Positions 21,587-29,730 of a stretch of DNA of 48,423 bases are shown here, piece after piece. The DNA comes from a virus, in the IMG/VR virus record IMGVR_UViG_3300048927_000791, positions 1-48,423 of that record; one strand, written 5' to 3'. The notes below the pieces were generated by a model. That model searched no databases, was not told the origin of the DNA, and saw only the letters and a program-made list of their open reading frames with translations. Made by a program: the position numbers and the translations under genes. How positions within the stretch are numbered: position 1 is the first letter of the stretch; every line of letters starts with the position of its first letter.

Positions 21587-22437
21587 TGCGCTACGACCTA
21601 GCCGCCATGGCATCCCGCGCCAAACCCAACCGCCGCAAGCGCGCAATCACCATCCCCGACAAAGCCCCGCCGGCAATGCTGGCGCAATCGCTGTTCGCGC
21701 GGGCCTATCGCCCGATGCTGGAGCGGTGGAACGCTGCGGTGCCGGGGATCGTGGCGGAATACGAGCGGACGCTTGCGGCCATGGTGCGGGATAGCGCCGA
21801 CGACCTGCAAGCGCGGCTTGATGCGGCTTCGTCTGAGATGGAGCGGCTGTTTATCCTGCTGGATGCGTCGATCCGGGAATGGGGTTTGCAGGCCGAGAAG
21901 TTCACCCGCGAGGCTTGGGCTGGTGCCGTGCTGACCGCTACCAAGGTCGACGTAACCATGTTCATCGGCCCCGCTGACTTCCGCGAAACCGTCTCCAGCT
22001 ACCTCAAGTGGAATTCCGAGCTGGTGCGCGATGTCTCCGCCGAGATCCGCCGCAAGATCAGCAACGCCGTGTTCGCCGGGGTGCAGAACCGCACGCCCGC
22101 GCGCGAGGTGGCGAAGGAGATCCGTGAAGCGACGGGCATGTCTCGGCGGCGGGCGCTGAACATCGCCAGCGACCAGGCCAGCAAGTTGACTTCGGCGCTT
22201 GCGGCGGAGCGTCGGCGAGAGGCGGGGCTGTCGATATACCGGTTTCGCCATAGCGGAAAAAAGCATCCGCGCGCTGATCACCTCGCCCGCAACGGGAAGT
22301 TGTACGCGGAAGCCAAAGCAGATGCCGGGCGCGAGGTTGATGGGCAGACCGTCAACGAACCGATTCCCGAAGATCAGCGAGCCGGTCGACCTCCCTTTTG
22401 TGGCTGTCGCGAGCAAGGCGTGCTCATCTTCGACTAG
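21586..22437 (+). CDS. Minor head protein (Mu gpF / SPP1 gp7-like)
   Basis: 283 aa. The C-terminal half carries the Phage_Mu_F signature: GMSRRRALNIASDQASKLTSA (about 185-205), then YRFRHSGKKHPRADHLARNGK with the His-rich stretch, and PFCGCREQGV at the end. Such proteins are minor capsid components present in few copies and injected or needed for head morphogenesis. Position after the portal is canonical. ATG 21586 is in a TGATG overlap; the longer frame is rejected. Confidence 0.88.
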   Translation: MRYDLAAMASRAKPNRRKRAITIPDKAPPAMLAQSLFARAYRPMLERWNAAVPGIVAEYERTLAAMVRDSADDLQARLDAASSEMERLFILLDASIREWGLQAEKFTREAWAGAVLTATKVDVTMFIGPADFRETVSSYLKWNSELVRDVSAEIRRKISNAVFAGVQNRTPAREVAKEIREATGMSRRRALNIASDQASKLTSALAAERRREAGLSIYRFRHSGKKHPRADHLARNGKLYAEAKADAGREVDGQTVNEPIPEDQRAGRPPFCGCREQGVLIFD

Positions 22438-22598
22438 CGCGAGACTCGCGGTGGTGGTATGGTGCGCAGGCTGCGGCAGATATGCCGTGATCACCGGGTG
22501 GCGGTCCATCTGGTGGCGGGCGGTGGATGACGGCACTGGACCGATGCGTGCCATTCCCCATCACTTGCCGCAGCAACGGCCCGACGAGGAATGCCACC

Positions 22599-22796
22599 AT
22601 GGATATTCAAAGCGCAATTGATGGACGGCATGGCCCCGATGCCGAGGAAAAAGCGAAGGCTTCCGTGGTGTTTGCGGTTTCCCAAGTAGCAGAAATGCTC
22701 CGGCCTATCGCGAATGATGACGCAGCAGCCGGCCTAGCATCCGGGGGAAGTTTCCAGCCTGCAAACTATCGAGTTGGCCAGCTAGGCCGCTCATAA
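22599..22796 (+). CDS. Small hypothetical accessory protein, 65 aa
   Basis: MDIQSAIDGRHGPDAEEKAK start; a helix (ASVVFAVSQVAEMLRPIAND) and a Gly/Ser-rich tail. GACGAGGA precedes the ATG. An in-frame ATG at 22527 is possible but lacks support. It opens the accessory stretch between the head and protease genes. The 161 bp before it (22438-22598) contain no other convincing gene. Confidence 0.5.
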   Translation: MDIQSAIDGRHGPDAEEKAKASVVFAVSQVAEMLRPIANDDAAAGLASGGSFQPANYRVGQLGRS

Positions 22797-22801
22797 TCAA
22801 C

Positions 22802-22866
22802 GGCCCGACGACCGCGCCAACGGGCGCCGGGCCTGACCACAACCGCCTCGGCATAGGAGAGCGATC
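22802..22866 (+). promoter_or_regulatory. Structured leader of accessory slot 1
   Basis: An inverted repeat (GGCCCG at 22802-22807, CGGGCC at 22828-22833) is followed by CTGACCACAACCGC (22833-22846), a GGAGA ribosome-binding site and GCGATCATGGCT. The 14-mer and the 12-mer around the ATG are identical to the leader at 33122-33189, in front of an unrelated gene. Confidence 0.55.
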
Positions 22867-23181
22867 ATGGCTGACGAGATCAATACCGCAAATAGCAAGT
22901 TCGACAACCGCAGAGAGCGCATTTCACTCGCTGCTGAGATTGTCATGCGCCACGATATCAACCCGTTGCATGCGGCCATCTCAATGCGATCCTGGGCGGA
23001 CGTTGAGCGCCATGCGAATGCTATTCGGGATCGGCTGTCCAGCGCGATCTTCACAGATCAGCGGGATAACCTAGGCGATCGGCTTGCCGCTCTCGACGTG
23101 GTTACCGAACACGACGGCTCCCAGTGGGTGCGGCACGAGGATATCGCATTCCTTCTTGATGCTATGAAGGTCAGCGCATGA
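22867..23181 (+). CDS. Hypothetical accessory protein, 104 aa
   Basis: Helical protein with DNRRERISLAAEIVMRHDI and NAIRDRLSSAIFTDQRDN; GSQWVRHEDIAFLLDAMKV at the end. No family recognised. First gene behind the shared structured leader; followed by four overlapping small genes. Confidence 0.6.
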   Translation: MADEINTANSKFDNRRERISLAAEIVMRHDINPLHAAISMRSWADVERHANAIRDRLSSAIFTDQRDNLGDRLAALDVVTEHDGSQWVRHEDIAFLLDAMKVSA

Positions 23182-23480
23182 CGCCGCTGGAGCGCGCAGT
23201 CGCAGCGATCGAGGCAGAAATTGAGCGGCAGCATGTTCCGACTTTGCCAAAGCGCTGGGATGAAGACACCGACCAAGAAGAAGCAGGCGTCTTGCATCTC
23301 GACGGCAGGGTCCAACTAGATCCCCTCGCCCGCGCCGTGATCGAGGCGATACGGGAGCCTTCGAGCGAGATGACCCACGCGGCTCAAGGTGAAAGCCATG
23401 TCGCTGGCGATTGCGAGGTTGATTATCATGGCATCTGGGCATCGATGATAGACCAACTGCTTGCGGAGGGCGGGAAGTGA
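23178..23480 (+). CDS. Hypothetical accessory protein, 100 aa
   Basis: Acidic and His-containing (RQHVPTLPKRWDEDTDQEE; GESHVAGDCEVDYHGIW). Starts in an ATGA overlap and ends in a GTGA overlap. No family recognised. Confidence 0.55.
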   Translation: MTPLERAVAAIEAEIERQHVPTLPKRWDEDTDQEEAGVLHLDGRVQLDPLARAVIEAIREPSSEMTHAAQGESHVAGDCEVDYHGIWASMIDQLLAEGGK

Positions 23481-23713
23481 GCGACACACTAAGGCTCGTC
23501 TGCACCAAGCATCGCGAGGCTTTATGGGTCGGCCAAGCTCCGTACGGGGAGCCGTCTAAGGCATACCTCTACACCGTTCCAGACGCGCTTGAGAAACTGC
23601 AGCGCTTTATCAAGATCCATGCCTTCTGCGAACCGATCCTGCTAAATGAGGAGGCGCAAGAGAAGGTGGACCCTGATCTAGATTTTTCGGAATTTGAGGA
23701 AAGCAACCCATGA
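23477..23713 (+). CDS. Hypothetical accessory protein, 78 aa
   Basis: GTG start. LRLVCTKHREALWVGQAPYG leads, and the C-terminal 20 residues are very acidic (DPDLDFSEFEESN), a charge pattern seen in small inhibitors and DNA mimics but not diagnostic. No family recognised. Confidence 0.55.
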   Translation: MSDTLRLVCTKHREALWVGQAPYGEPSKAYLYTVPDALEKLQRFIKIHAFCEPILLNEEAQEKVDPDLDFSEFEESNP

Positions 23714-23916
23714 TCCCCTGGCGCCCGATCGCGGAGCTACCCGACGCGCTCAAGGATGGGCGGGAGGTGTTGGTGTGGACTCACCATCCGCTCATCGTAT
23801 TCTGGTCTGCTTTTTATGGCACTGCGGGCGGCGGCACTTGGGAAAGTGACGGTGGCACCATAGAGCATAATAGCATCACACGATTTGCCGAGATCCAACC
23901 GCCGGATGGTGTGTGA
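23710..23916 (+). CDS. DUF551-like small protein, 68 aa
   Basis: Opens MIPWRPIAELPDALKDGREV, the W-x-PI-x-x-(L/A)P-DGR pattern of DUF551-type phage proteins, followed by a beta-rich body (VLVWTHHPLIVFWSAFYG). A second, less divergent member is encoded at 48019-48258. Function of the family unknown. Confidence 0.65.
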   Translation: MIPWRPIAELPDALKDGREVLVWTHHPLIVFWSAFYGTAGGGTWESDGGTIEHNSITRFAEIQPPDGV

Positions 23917-24104
23917 TGGCGCGCATCAGAACCATGAATCGCCGCGCAAAACAGCGCAGCCGGATCGTACGAGCAACGTGGGTTACCTGGCTGAAGCATG
24001 AGCTTTGGATGAGGCGCAGGGGTAAGCGAACCGGCGGCATCTCTGAAGGCTCCGCGCGCTGGTTCCTTTACCGCGCTACTGGAGATAGCCGCTACCTCTC
24101 CTGA
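23916..24104 (+). CDS. Small very basic protein, 62 aa
   Basis: MARIRTMNRRAKQRSRIVRA onward, with WVTWLKHELWMRRRGKR: strongly cationic and Trp-rich, so nucleic-acid or membrane binding is possible. Its stop codon (24102-24104) is inside late element copy 2. GTG at 23913 is an alternative start. Confidence 0.5.
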   Translation: MARIRTMNRRAKQRSRIVRATWVTWLKHELWMRRRGKRTGGISEGSARWFLYRATGDSRYLS

Positions 24105-24114
24105 CGGCGGTAAC
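24101..24114 (+). promoter_or_regulatory. Late element copy 2 (CTGACGGCGGTAAC)
   Basis: Contains the stop codon of the previous gene. ATA (24133) follows after 18 bp and the protease ATG 14 bp after that; no proper Shine-Dalgarno. Marks the right edge of accessory slot 1. Confidence 0.7.
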
Positions 24115-24146
24115 ACCCACACCCTAGCCCAAATACCCAAGGGCGC

Positions 24147-25253
24147 ATGGTGCAACTATGCGACACCCTTGACGCAGCTACGAACGCCCGCATTTGCGCG
24201 GACGGCAGCCTCGTGGCTGAAGTGTACGCTGCCAGAACGGGCCTGCAGGACTATGCCGGCCGCGAGGTAGATCCCCAGAACGAACGCGGCCTGCGTGATA
24301 AGGCCGTCGTCAAGGTGTATCGCCCCGAAAGCGAAGTGTTCCGCGAGGCCAGCCTTGCGACATTCGCCGCTGCTCCTGTGACCATTGATCATCCATCAGT
24401 GCCCGTCGATGCCGCCAACTGGCGCGAGCTGGGCCGCGGCGAGATCAACGGGGATGTGGTGCGCGATGGTGCTCGCGTCCGAGTGCCGATCATCGTGCGT
24501 GATGCCGCAGCTGTTAAGGCAGCGACCACGACGCACAAGCAGCTCTCCATGGGCTATGCGACAAACCTCGTGTTTCCGGCGGACGGCAAGCACCCTGATG
24601 GGACCGCCTGCGACGCCTACCAGACAGACATCAAGATCAACCACATCGCGTGGGTTCGGGCCGCACGGGGCGGGCCTGAAATGCGCGTGGTCGATGAACG
24701 CTCGCCCCAGGAGAAACCCAAGATGAAGATCCGTATCGGCGATGCCGAGGTTGACGCGACCAACGGTGAAGCCGTTCGGATCGCCGTCGACGCGGCCATG
24801 AGCGCGAAGGATGCCGAAGTAGGCGCCCTCACCGCCAAGCTCGCAACAGCAACCACCGCGCTGGAAGCCAAGGACGGCGAGATCGTCGGTCTGAAGGCCA
24901 AGCTGGTGGATGCCGAGATCACGCCCGAGAAGCTGCAGGCACTGGCAGATGCCCGCGCGCAGGTGATCGGCAAGGCGAAGTCGCTGGCCCCCGCTCTGGT
25001 GGTCGACGGCAAGACCGATGCCGAGATCCGCAAGGCCGCTGTCACTGCCAAGCTCGGCGATGCTGCTACCGCGATGTCTGATGCCGCGATCGAGGGTGCG
25101 TTCGCCGCGCTGACCGTCGACGCCAAGCCCGAGCAGCCGCGGATCACGCCGATTCCGCAGCCGCAGGTAATCGGTGACGCCGCCGCGCGCGAAACCGCCG
25201 CTTTCGCCAAGGCGAACGACTTCAACGCCTGGCGCACCGCCGGTCAGGCATAA
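24147..25253 (+). CDS. Prohead protease / scaffold fusion (DUF2213)
   Basis: 368 aa. The N-terminal 185 residues match DUF2213, a prohead protease-like family: VTIDHPSVPVDAANW with a conserved His, then QLSMGYATNL with the Ser, and DIKINHIAWVRAARGGPEMRV. Residues about 215-300 are a helical, Ala/Lys/Glu-rich scaffold-like segment (KDAEVGALTAKLATATTAL). Such a protein shapes the procapsid and is then removed by self-digestion. Placed just before the cement and major capsid genes, as expected. Confidence 0.85.
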   Translation: MVQLCDTLDAATNARICADGSLVAEVYAARTGLQDYAGREVDPQNERGLRDKAVVKVYRPESEVFREASLATFAAAPVTIDHPSVPVDAANWRELGRGEINGDVVRDGARVRVPIIVRDAAAVKAATTTHKQLSMGYATNLVFPADGKHPDGTACDAYQTDIKINHIAWVRAARGGPEMRVVDERSPQEKPKMKIRIGDAEVDATNGEAVRIAVDAAMSAKDAEVGALTAKLATATTALEAKDGEIVGLKAKLVDAEITPEKLQALADARAQVIGKAKSLAPALVVDGKTDAEIRKAAVTAKLGDAATAMSDAAIEGAFAALTVDAKPEQPRITPIPQPQVIGDAAARETAAFAKANDFNAWRTAGQA

Positions 25254-25265
25254 GGAGACATCACC

Positions 25266-25721
25266 ATGCCTTATCAGACCGCATATACGCAGTTCCAGCC
25301 GAAGGCCTTCGTCGGGCAGATGGTGAATATGGAGGAGTGGAACGGGATGACCCGTACCGCTACCGCCACCATCAATTTCGGCTCGCCGGCACAGCGTTCC
25401 GGCGGCAAGCAGTGCGCGCCGCTCGCCTCCGGGGGCGAATTCCTCGGCATCGCGATCGGCCATCATGTCATCACCAGCACCAACGGCGACAGCTATGGTC
25501 AGTATGACAACGTGCCGCTCGCCGATGAAGGTGTGATTGCCGTTCTGGCAGACGCAGCCATCACAGCTGGCGCCGCCCTCAACTTCAACACCGCCACGAA
25601 CCGTTACACGACGGCATCGGCCTCGGGCACCGTGATCGCGGTTCCTGGCGCCGAAGCGGATGAAGCCGCGTCCGGTGCGGGCGCAATCTTCCATCTGCGG
25701 CTTCGCCGCATCCCGTCGTAA
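25266..25721 (+). CDS. Structural cement (head decoration) protein, Gp24-like
   Basis: 151 aa, beta-rich. KAFVGQMVNMEEWNGMTRTA at about 13-32, GEFLGIAIGHHVITS and ADEGVIAVLADAAITAGAAL are typical of capsid cement proteins found just before DUF2184 major capsid genes. Binds the outside of the shell and stabilises it. Preceded by AAGGAGA, a good ribosome-binding site. Confidence 0.85.
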   Translation: MPYQTAYTQFQPKAFVGQMVNMEEWNGMTRTATATINFGSPAQRSGGKQCAPLASGGEFLGIAIGHHVITSTNGDSYGQYDNVPLADEGVIAVLADAAITAGAALNFNTATNRYTTASASGTVIAVPGAEADEAASGAGAIFHLRLRRIPS

Positions 25722-25734
25722 GGGGGCCTGATCC

Positions 25735-26694
25735 ATGTACATGAATGACGCACAGCAGGCCACTTTCGGCTTCGTCTATAACCAGTCGCTCGCGATCAAC
25801 ACGCGCGTCTATGAGACCAAGTTCCCAGACTTGGACTTCTCGCGTCTGGTATTCGTCGACAGCTCCGCGCCTGAGTATTCGCCGGGTCTGGTGACCTTCA
25901 TTTCGTCCACGGTTGGTCAGGCGGATTGGTATTCCGGCGCCGCCAAGGATGTGAAGAAGGCTGATGTCACCCGAGACCGTGTGGAGACCCGTTTCCACAT
26001 GGCGTCGGTGGGCTACGGCTTCAACATCGAGGAGGCTGGGCAAGCTCAGCTGATGGGCATGAACCTGGATTCGAGCAAGGCGCTGGCTGCCCGGCGCGCG
26101 TATATCGAGTTCATGTGGAACGTCACGCTGACCGGAGACACTACTAAGGGCCTGGCTGGCCTGATCAGCCAGAGTGGCGTAACCACCGGCACTGCGCCGG
26201 CAGACGGCACGGGCTCGGTGACGACGTGGTTCGACACCGCTGGCACGCTCACCAAGACGCCTACCCAGATCCTGCGCGACTTCAACAACGTGATCCTCGG
26301 CATCTTCACCGGCACTCTGACGGTGGAAATGGCGGACACGGTGTTGCTGCCCTATTCGACCGAGGCGTTCTTGGGTGCGACGCCCATGTCATCGACGAAC
26401 AGCGAGACGGTGATTTCCTTCATCGAGCGCAACAACGTCTATACCCGCCGCACGGGCTTGCCGCTGACGATCCGCGGCGAACTCGGGCTCGATACGGCCG
26501 GCGCGTCCAGCACCAAGCGCATGGTGGCCTATTCCAACCGTGAAGACGTGGTGAAGCTGCATCTGCCGATGCCGCACCGCTTCCTGCCGGTTGCGACCGC
26601 CGACAGCGTGCATTTCGACGTTCCGGGCATCTTCCGCACCGGCGGCGTGGAAGTGCTTCGTCCTGGTGCCTTCCGCTATCTCGACGGGATCTAA
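25735..26694 (+). CDS. Major capsid protein (DUF2184, HK97-fold)
   Basis: 319 aa, usual length for the family. Recognisable stretches: YETKFPDLDFSRLVFVDSSA, GFNIEEAGQAQLMGMNLDS, AYIEFMWNVTLTGDTTKGLAGL (the last common to this capsid family) and MPHRFLPVATADSVHFDVPG near the end. Forms the icosahedral shell. AAGGGGG lies upstream of the ATG. Confidence 0.93.
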   Translation: MYMNDAQQATFGFVYNQSLAINTRVYETKFPDLDFSRLVFVDSSAPEYSPGLVTFISSTVGQADWYSGAAKDVKKADVTRDRVETRFHMASVGYGFNIEEAGQAQLMGMNLDSSKALAARRAYIEFMWNVTLTGDTTKGLAGLISQSGVTTGTAPADGTGSVTTWFDTAGTLTKTPTQILRDFNNVILGIFTGTLTVEMADTVLLPYSTEAFLGATPMSSTNSETVISFIERNNVYTRRTGLPLTIRGELGLDTAGASSTKRMVAYSNREDVVKLHLPMPHRFLPVATADSVHFDVPGIFRTGGVEVLRPGAFRYLDGI

Positions 26695-26697
26695 GCC

Positions 26698-26976
26698 ATG
26701 AAGGTCACCAACACCACCAACGGCCCCAAGGTCGTCAACTCCACGCCCCCGGCAATCCTGACGCCGGGGGGAACCATGGACTTGGACATCAGCGAGGGCG
26801 AGCTGAAGGCCATGGAATCCACCGAATGGTTCGAGTTCGGCGACGCCAAGCCGGCTGCCCTGCCCCGTGGCAAGGCGGACCTGATCGCCGTCGCCAAGGC
26901 GGAAGGCGTCGAGATCGACGACGACATGACGGCATCCGACATCAAGGCGGCGATCGAGCTTCACCGCGAAGGCTGA
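26698..26976 (+). CDS. Small protein with HeH/LEM-like C-terminus, 92 aa
   Basis: The first 45 residues resemble a small beta fold (KVTNTTNGPKVVN, LTPGGTMDLDISEGEL). Residues about 58-90 (GKADLIAVAKAEGVEIDDDM, then TASDIKAAIELH) form a HeH/LEM helix-extended loop-helix as found in head-fibre and similar capsid-adjacent proteins. Likely a head-associated protein; the exact role is unknown. Confidence 0.65.
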   Translation: MKVTNTTNGPKVVNSTPPAILTPGGTMDLDISEGELKAMESTEWFEFGDAKPAALPRGKADLIAVAKAEGVEIDDDMTASDIKAAIELHREG

Positions 26977-27000
26977 TCGCCACCACACGAAGCACGAGGA

Positions 27001-27030
27001 GGGGCTGGGCAGCGATGTCCGGCCCCTTTC
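27001..27030 (+). terminator. Terminator-like hairpin after the capsid operon
   Basis: GGGGCTGGGC (27001-27010) pairs with GTCCGGCCCC (27017-27026) around AGCGAT, with G-T wobbles, followed by TTTCC. Likely an intrinsic terminator or attenuator. It ends three bases before late element copy 3, so transcription would stop and restart here. Confidence 0.6.
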
Positions 27031-27032
27031 CG

Positions 27033-27046
27033 TTGACGGCGGTAAT
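27033..27046 (+). promoter_or_regulatory. Late element copy 3 (TTGACGGCGGTAAT)
   Basis: Intergenic copy directly after the hairpin. ATA (27067) follows after 20 bp. The connector ATG is 30 bp from the element and here has its own GGAGG ribosome-binding site. Confidence 0.7.
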
Positions 27047-27076
27047 CGGCCGCCTGTGACCGGAGGATAAGGCGCC

Positions 27077-27481
27077 ATGGCATATACCGCCCCGACCCCC
27101 GCCGAGCTGCGCATCCGCTTCACCGCGTTCGCCGCGGTGACGGACGAGGTGATTGACTACTGGCTCACCGATGCCCGACTGATCGTCACAGACGCATGGA
27201 TCGAGGCCGACCGCGCACCAGGAGAGATGGAGCTTGCCGCCCACAACATGGCAGGCAACGGCTACGGCTCGGCTGGCGGCGCTGTTGCCGGGCTCGCGGC
27301 CATGGGCGTCACCGACTTCAAGAGCGGGGCCATGTCGGCATCGTTCGATGCTGAGACGGTGCGCGCGGCCAACGCTGGCGGGTTCGGCTCCACGCGCTAC
27401 GGGGTGCTGTTCCTGACCCGGCTGCGGCGCAATGTCGGCGGCGCGTTTTTGGCGGGCTGCGCTTATCCGGTGTGCGGCTGA
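27077..27481 (+). CDS. Head-tail connector (DUF4054)
   Basis: 134 aa. PTPAELRIRFTAFAAVTDEV, then YWLTDARLIVTDAW and AHNMAGNGYGSAG with a C-terminal YGVLFLTRLRRN match the DUF4054 connector family, which binds below the portal ring. First gene behind late element copy 3. The stop overlaps the next ATG. Confidence 0.85.
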   Translation: MAYTAPTPAELRIRFTAFAAVTDEVIDYWLTDARLIVTDAWIEADRAPGEMELAAHNMAGNGYGSAGGAVAGLAAMGVTDFKSGAMSASFDAETVRAANAGGFGSTRYGVLFLTRLRRNVGGAFLAGCAYPVCG

Positions 27482-27855
27482 TGGATATTGCCGCGGCGTT
27501 TGCCCAGATCATGGTTGCCGCGTCTGGCGCGCTTGGGGCTGGGTATTGGCCGGCTGTCGCGCGCTGGCCCGGCACACCAGTCATGGAAGGGGGCTCGATC
27601 GTCTCTCCCGGAACGCCGGTTGAGAAGGCGTGCAGTGCCCAGGTGGACGCGGCGAACGATGCCATGCGAGGTGAGGAGAGCTTCACCGATGGCGACGTGC
27701 GGCTGCTGATCCTGGCGGCGACGCTTGACGGTAGCATGGATACCGACGCGCGGTTGGAAATCACCGCTGGCCCACATGCAGGGCAATGGCTGGTCGCCAC
27801 CGTCGCGCGCGATCCTGCCGGGATCTATTGGGAATGCCGAGGCCGTCGTGCCTAA
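27481..27855 (+). CDS. Head closure-like protein
   Basis: 124 aa. Ala-rich N-terminal helix, then PGTPVEKACSAQVDAANDAM and ADGD-type turns followed by RLLILAATLDGSM and GPHAGQWLVATVARDPAGIY. This order suits small head-completion (stopper) proteins encoded between the connector and HK97 gp10-like genes. Assignment is by position and general fold, not by a strong motif. Confidence 0.65.
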   Translation: MDIAAAFAQIMVAASGALGAGYWPAVARWPGTPVMEGGSIVSPGTPVEKACSAQVDAANDAMRGEESFTDGDVRLLILAATLDGSMDTDARLEITAGPHAGQWLVATVARDPAGIYWECRGRRA

Positions 27856-28267
27856 GATCGCAGGGGTTGCCGACTTTCGCAAGAAACTGGCCCGCATCAC
27901 CAGCCCGGAGGCTAAGCGGCAGGTAGGCGCCGCGCTATTCGCGGCCGGCGAGCAAATCGAGGTTGAGGCGGCGCTGTCGATCACGAACGGCGCGGTATCG
28001 GGCGAAGGGCACGTCCGGTCTTCCCCAGGCGAGCCGCCGAACGCGGACACCCATACCCTCGATCGCTCTATCGAAACGAACCAGGTCGCGCCGTTGCGCG
28101 TGGAGGTTTCAGCCAATGCGCCTTACGCAGCGATGCTCGAATTCGGCACGTCTAAAATGGCTGCCCGGCCTTTCATGGCGCCAGCACTCGCGCGCAAGCG
28201 GGATGATGCTGCACGCCTTATCGCACGCGCGGTCTCGCACATTTCCAAAGGCGGGAAGGTGAGCTGA
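27848..28267 (+). CDS. HK97 gp10-like tail completion protein
   Basis: 139 aa, GTG start. SPGEPPNADTHTLDRSIETN (about 60-80), then VSANAPYAAMLEFGTSKMAA and RPFMAPALARKRDD are the classic HK97-gp10_like pattern (P-G-x-P-x-x-TG/L, YA-x-x-EFGT, RPFM-PA). Located at the head-tail joint. Overlaps both neighbours. Confidence 0.92.
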   Translation: MPKIAGVADFRKKLARITSPEAKRQVGAALFAAGEQIEVEAALSITNGAVSGEGHVRSSPGEPPNADTHTLDRSIETNQVAPLRVEVSANAPYAAMLEFGTSKMAARPFMAPALARKRDDAARLIARAVSHISKGGKVS

Positions 28268-28704
28268 TGGCGATCGACAGCACCCTCCCCGTTCGGCGTG
28301 GCATTATCACCGTGCTTGGCGCAGACGCTGCAGTGACGGCCATCGTTCCGGCGGCGCGCATCTTCCCCATGACGGCAAAGTCTCCTGGCTGGCCATTCAT
28401 CATCTATGGGTCATCCTCCACGGTGCCGATTCGCGCCACCTGCATCGACGGGTGCGAGATAACGGTTGCGCTGCACGGGTTCGCCAAGCCCCGCTATGCC
28501 GGTGATGTGATGATCGAGACGGCGGAGGATCACGCAGCCCGTCTGAGTGCTGCGATTGCCGCCGCAGTCGACGGCCAGCGCCTCACCATCCCCGGCGGCA
28601 ATGCTGGCGTGCGCCATACCGGCTCGCAGTTGCTTGTCGACGGCGCCGAGGCAGATGCTTTCCATTGCGTCGTGAACCTCCGCGTGCGATGCATCACGGC
28701 GTGA
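28267..28704 (+). CDS. Tail terminator/completion protein (DUF3168)
   Basis: 145 aa. The pattern PAARIFPMTAKSPGWPFIIY, then CEITVALHGFAKPRYAGD and a C-terminal FHCVVNLRVRCI is that of DUF3168 proteins, which cap the tail tube at the neck. ATGA overlap with the gp10-like gene. Confidence 0.88.
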   Translation: MAIDSTLPVRRGIITVLGADAAVTAIVPAARIFPMTAKSPGWPFIIYGSSSTVPIRATCIDGCEITVALHGFAKPRYAGDVMIETAEDHAARLSAAIAAAVDGQRLTIPGGNAGVRHTGSQLLVDGAEADAFHCVVNLRVRCITA

Positions 28705-28961
28705 AGTGGGCCATATTCCTCGGTGTCTGTGCGCTGGCTCTGGTCGGCGCGCTTATCTTGCTGTCTGCACCCGGCCCGAGCGCTGGGGAGTTGGCCGAGC
28801 GCGAATATCGCGTGGTCGATCAGCCGGGCAGCGCCATGCAGGACAAGTGCCAAGCCGCGCGCAAGGTAGCCGCCGCATATCTCGGCACCGACGATGCCAA
28901 GTACCGCAATTGGCAGATGACGGCGGATCTCAACTGCCTCAACGCCCGCATGGGCTTGTGA
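28689..28961 (+). CDS. Small secreted or membrane-anchored protein, 90 aa
   Basis: A signal-anchor-like N-terminus (MHHGVKWAIFLGVCALALVG) is followed by a soluble part with Cys 53 and 82, possibly a disulphide. It starts inside the DUF3168 gene. A small exported protein within the tail genes may act in superinfection exclusion, but that is a guess. Confidence 0.6.
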   Translation: MHHGVKWAIFLGVCALALVGALILLSAPGPSAGELAEREYRVVDQPGSAMQDKCQAARKVAAAYLGTDDAKYRNWQMTADLNCLNARMGL

Positions 28962-29230
28962 GCGACGATCTGGACGCTGAGCTGTTGCGCGAGGTCGTGT
29001 ATGCGCTGATCCGGCGCGGCGCGATCGATGCCGACATGCTTGGCGAGGTGCAGGCGAAATTCGAGAGGCTGGCGGCGTATCACCGTGGCAGCACCCGGCG
29101 CGCCCGATATGAAGCCCTCGCCCACCGCGCGGCCATGCTGCCCCTGGAAGCTACCACGGAAGACGAGGCGCAGTTCGCTGCCGCCCAGCGCCGTGCACGC
29201 ATCCGGCCTGTCCCTGACGGCGGTAACTAG
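28958..29230 (+). CDS. Hypothetical helical protein, 90 aa
   Basis: GTG start overlapping the previous TGA. DLDAELLREVVYALIRRGAI and a basic helix EALAHRAAMLPLEATTEDEA. The last five codons (PDGGN, stop) are late element copy 4 read in another frame from copies 1, 2 and 6, so the element is tolerated inside coding sequence. No family recognised. Confidence 0.55.
   Translation: MSDDLDAELLREVVYALIRRGAIDADMLGEVQAKFERLAAYHRGSTRRARYEALAHRAAMLPLEATTEDEAQFAAAQRRARIRPVPDGGN
29214..29227 (+). promoter_or_regulatory. Late element copy 4 (CTGACGGCGGTAAC)
   Basis: Lies in the last codons of the preceding gene. ATA (in CATAGCGT, 29246) follows after 18 bp. The tail-tube ATG is 50 bp from the element and has a GGAG ribosome-binding site. 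Confidence 0.7.
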
Positions 29231-29277
29231 GCCCACCTGCCCCGCATAGCGTGCCCGCGACTTAGCTGGAGCACGCA

Positions 29278-29718
29278 ATGAGCTATCCCACGGAAATCGA
29301 CTTGGTAGTCGTCAAGATTGGCGATGGCGGCTCGCCTGAAACCTTCGCGACGATTTGCGGGATCGAGAACGCCACGATTAACGAAACCGTTCAGTCGAGT
29401 GATGTTTTCCGCCGGGACTGCGCACGACCAGGCATGACGCCGACGCGCTCGGTTCGCGTGACCGGCAAGCAGTGGGATGCAACCGGCTCCGGTGTCACCA
29501 GCATCAGCCAAATTCCAGCGCTCAAGGCCGCACTTGGCGTATCCAAAAACTATCAGATGGTCGCAATCCAGAAGGACGGCAGCGACGCAGGCGTTGAACT
29601 CGGCACGTTCGAGGGCCCCGGCGTCCTCACTGCCCACAACCTCAATCTGCAGCTGAACGCCGGAACGGCGGAAATCACGATTGCAGGTGAGGACGAACTC
29701 ATCTGGACCCCGGCATAA
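29278..29718 (+). CDS. Major tail tube protein
   Basis: 146 aa, beta-rich. EIDLVVVKIGDGGSPETFAT, then NETVQSSDVFRRDC and RPGMTPTRSVRVTGKQWDAT and a C-terminal TAEITIAGEDELIWTPA match tail tube proteins of siphophages with this head module. First gene behind element copy 4; its position before the chaperones and tape measure is as expected. Confidence 0.87.
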   Translation: MSYPTEIDLVVVKIGDGGSPETFATICGIENATINETVQSSDVFRRDCARPGMTPTRSVRVTGKQWDATGSGVTSISQIPALKAALGVSKNYQMVAIQKDGSDAGVELGTFEGPGVLTAHNLNLQLNAGTAEITIAGEDELIWTPA

Positions 29719-29730
29719 GGATCGCGACCG

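Noticed and set aside
24396-25763. A 455-codon minus-strand frame across the protease and cement genes
   Set aside because: It crosses two well-supported structural genes and a ribosome-binding site, and its Gly/Arg/His-rich translation is typical of an antisense shadow.
28917-28926. ATGACGGCGG before CGGATC-like sequence, as another late element
   Set aside because: The GTAAC half is missing (GGATC follows) and the position is inside a gene without a downstream module start.
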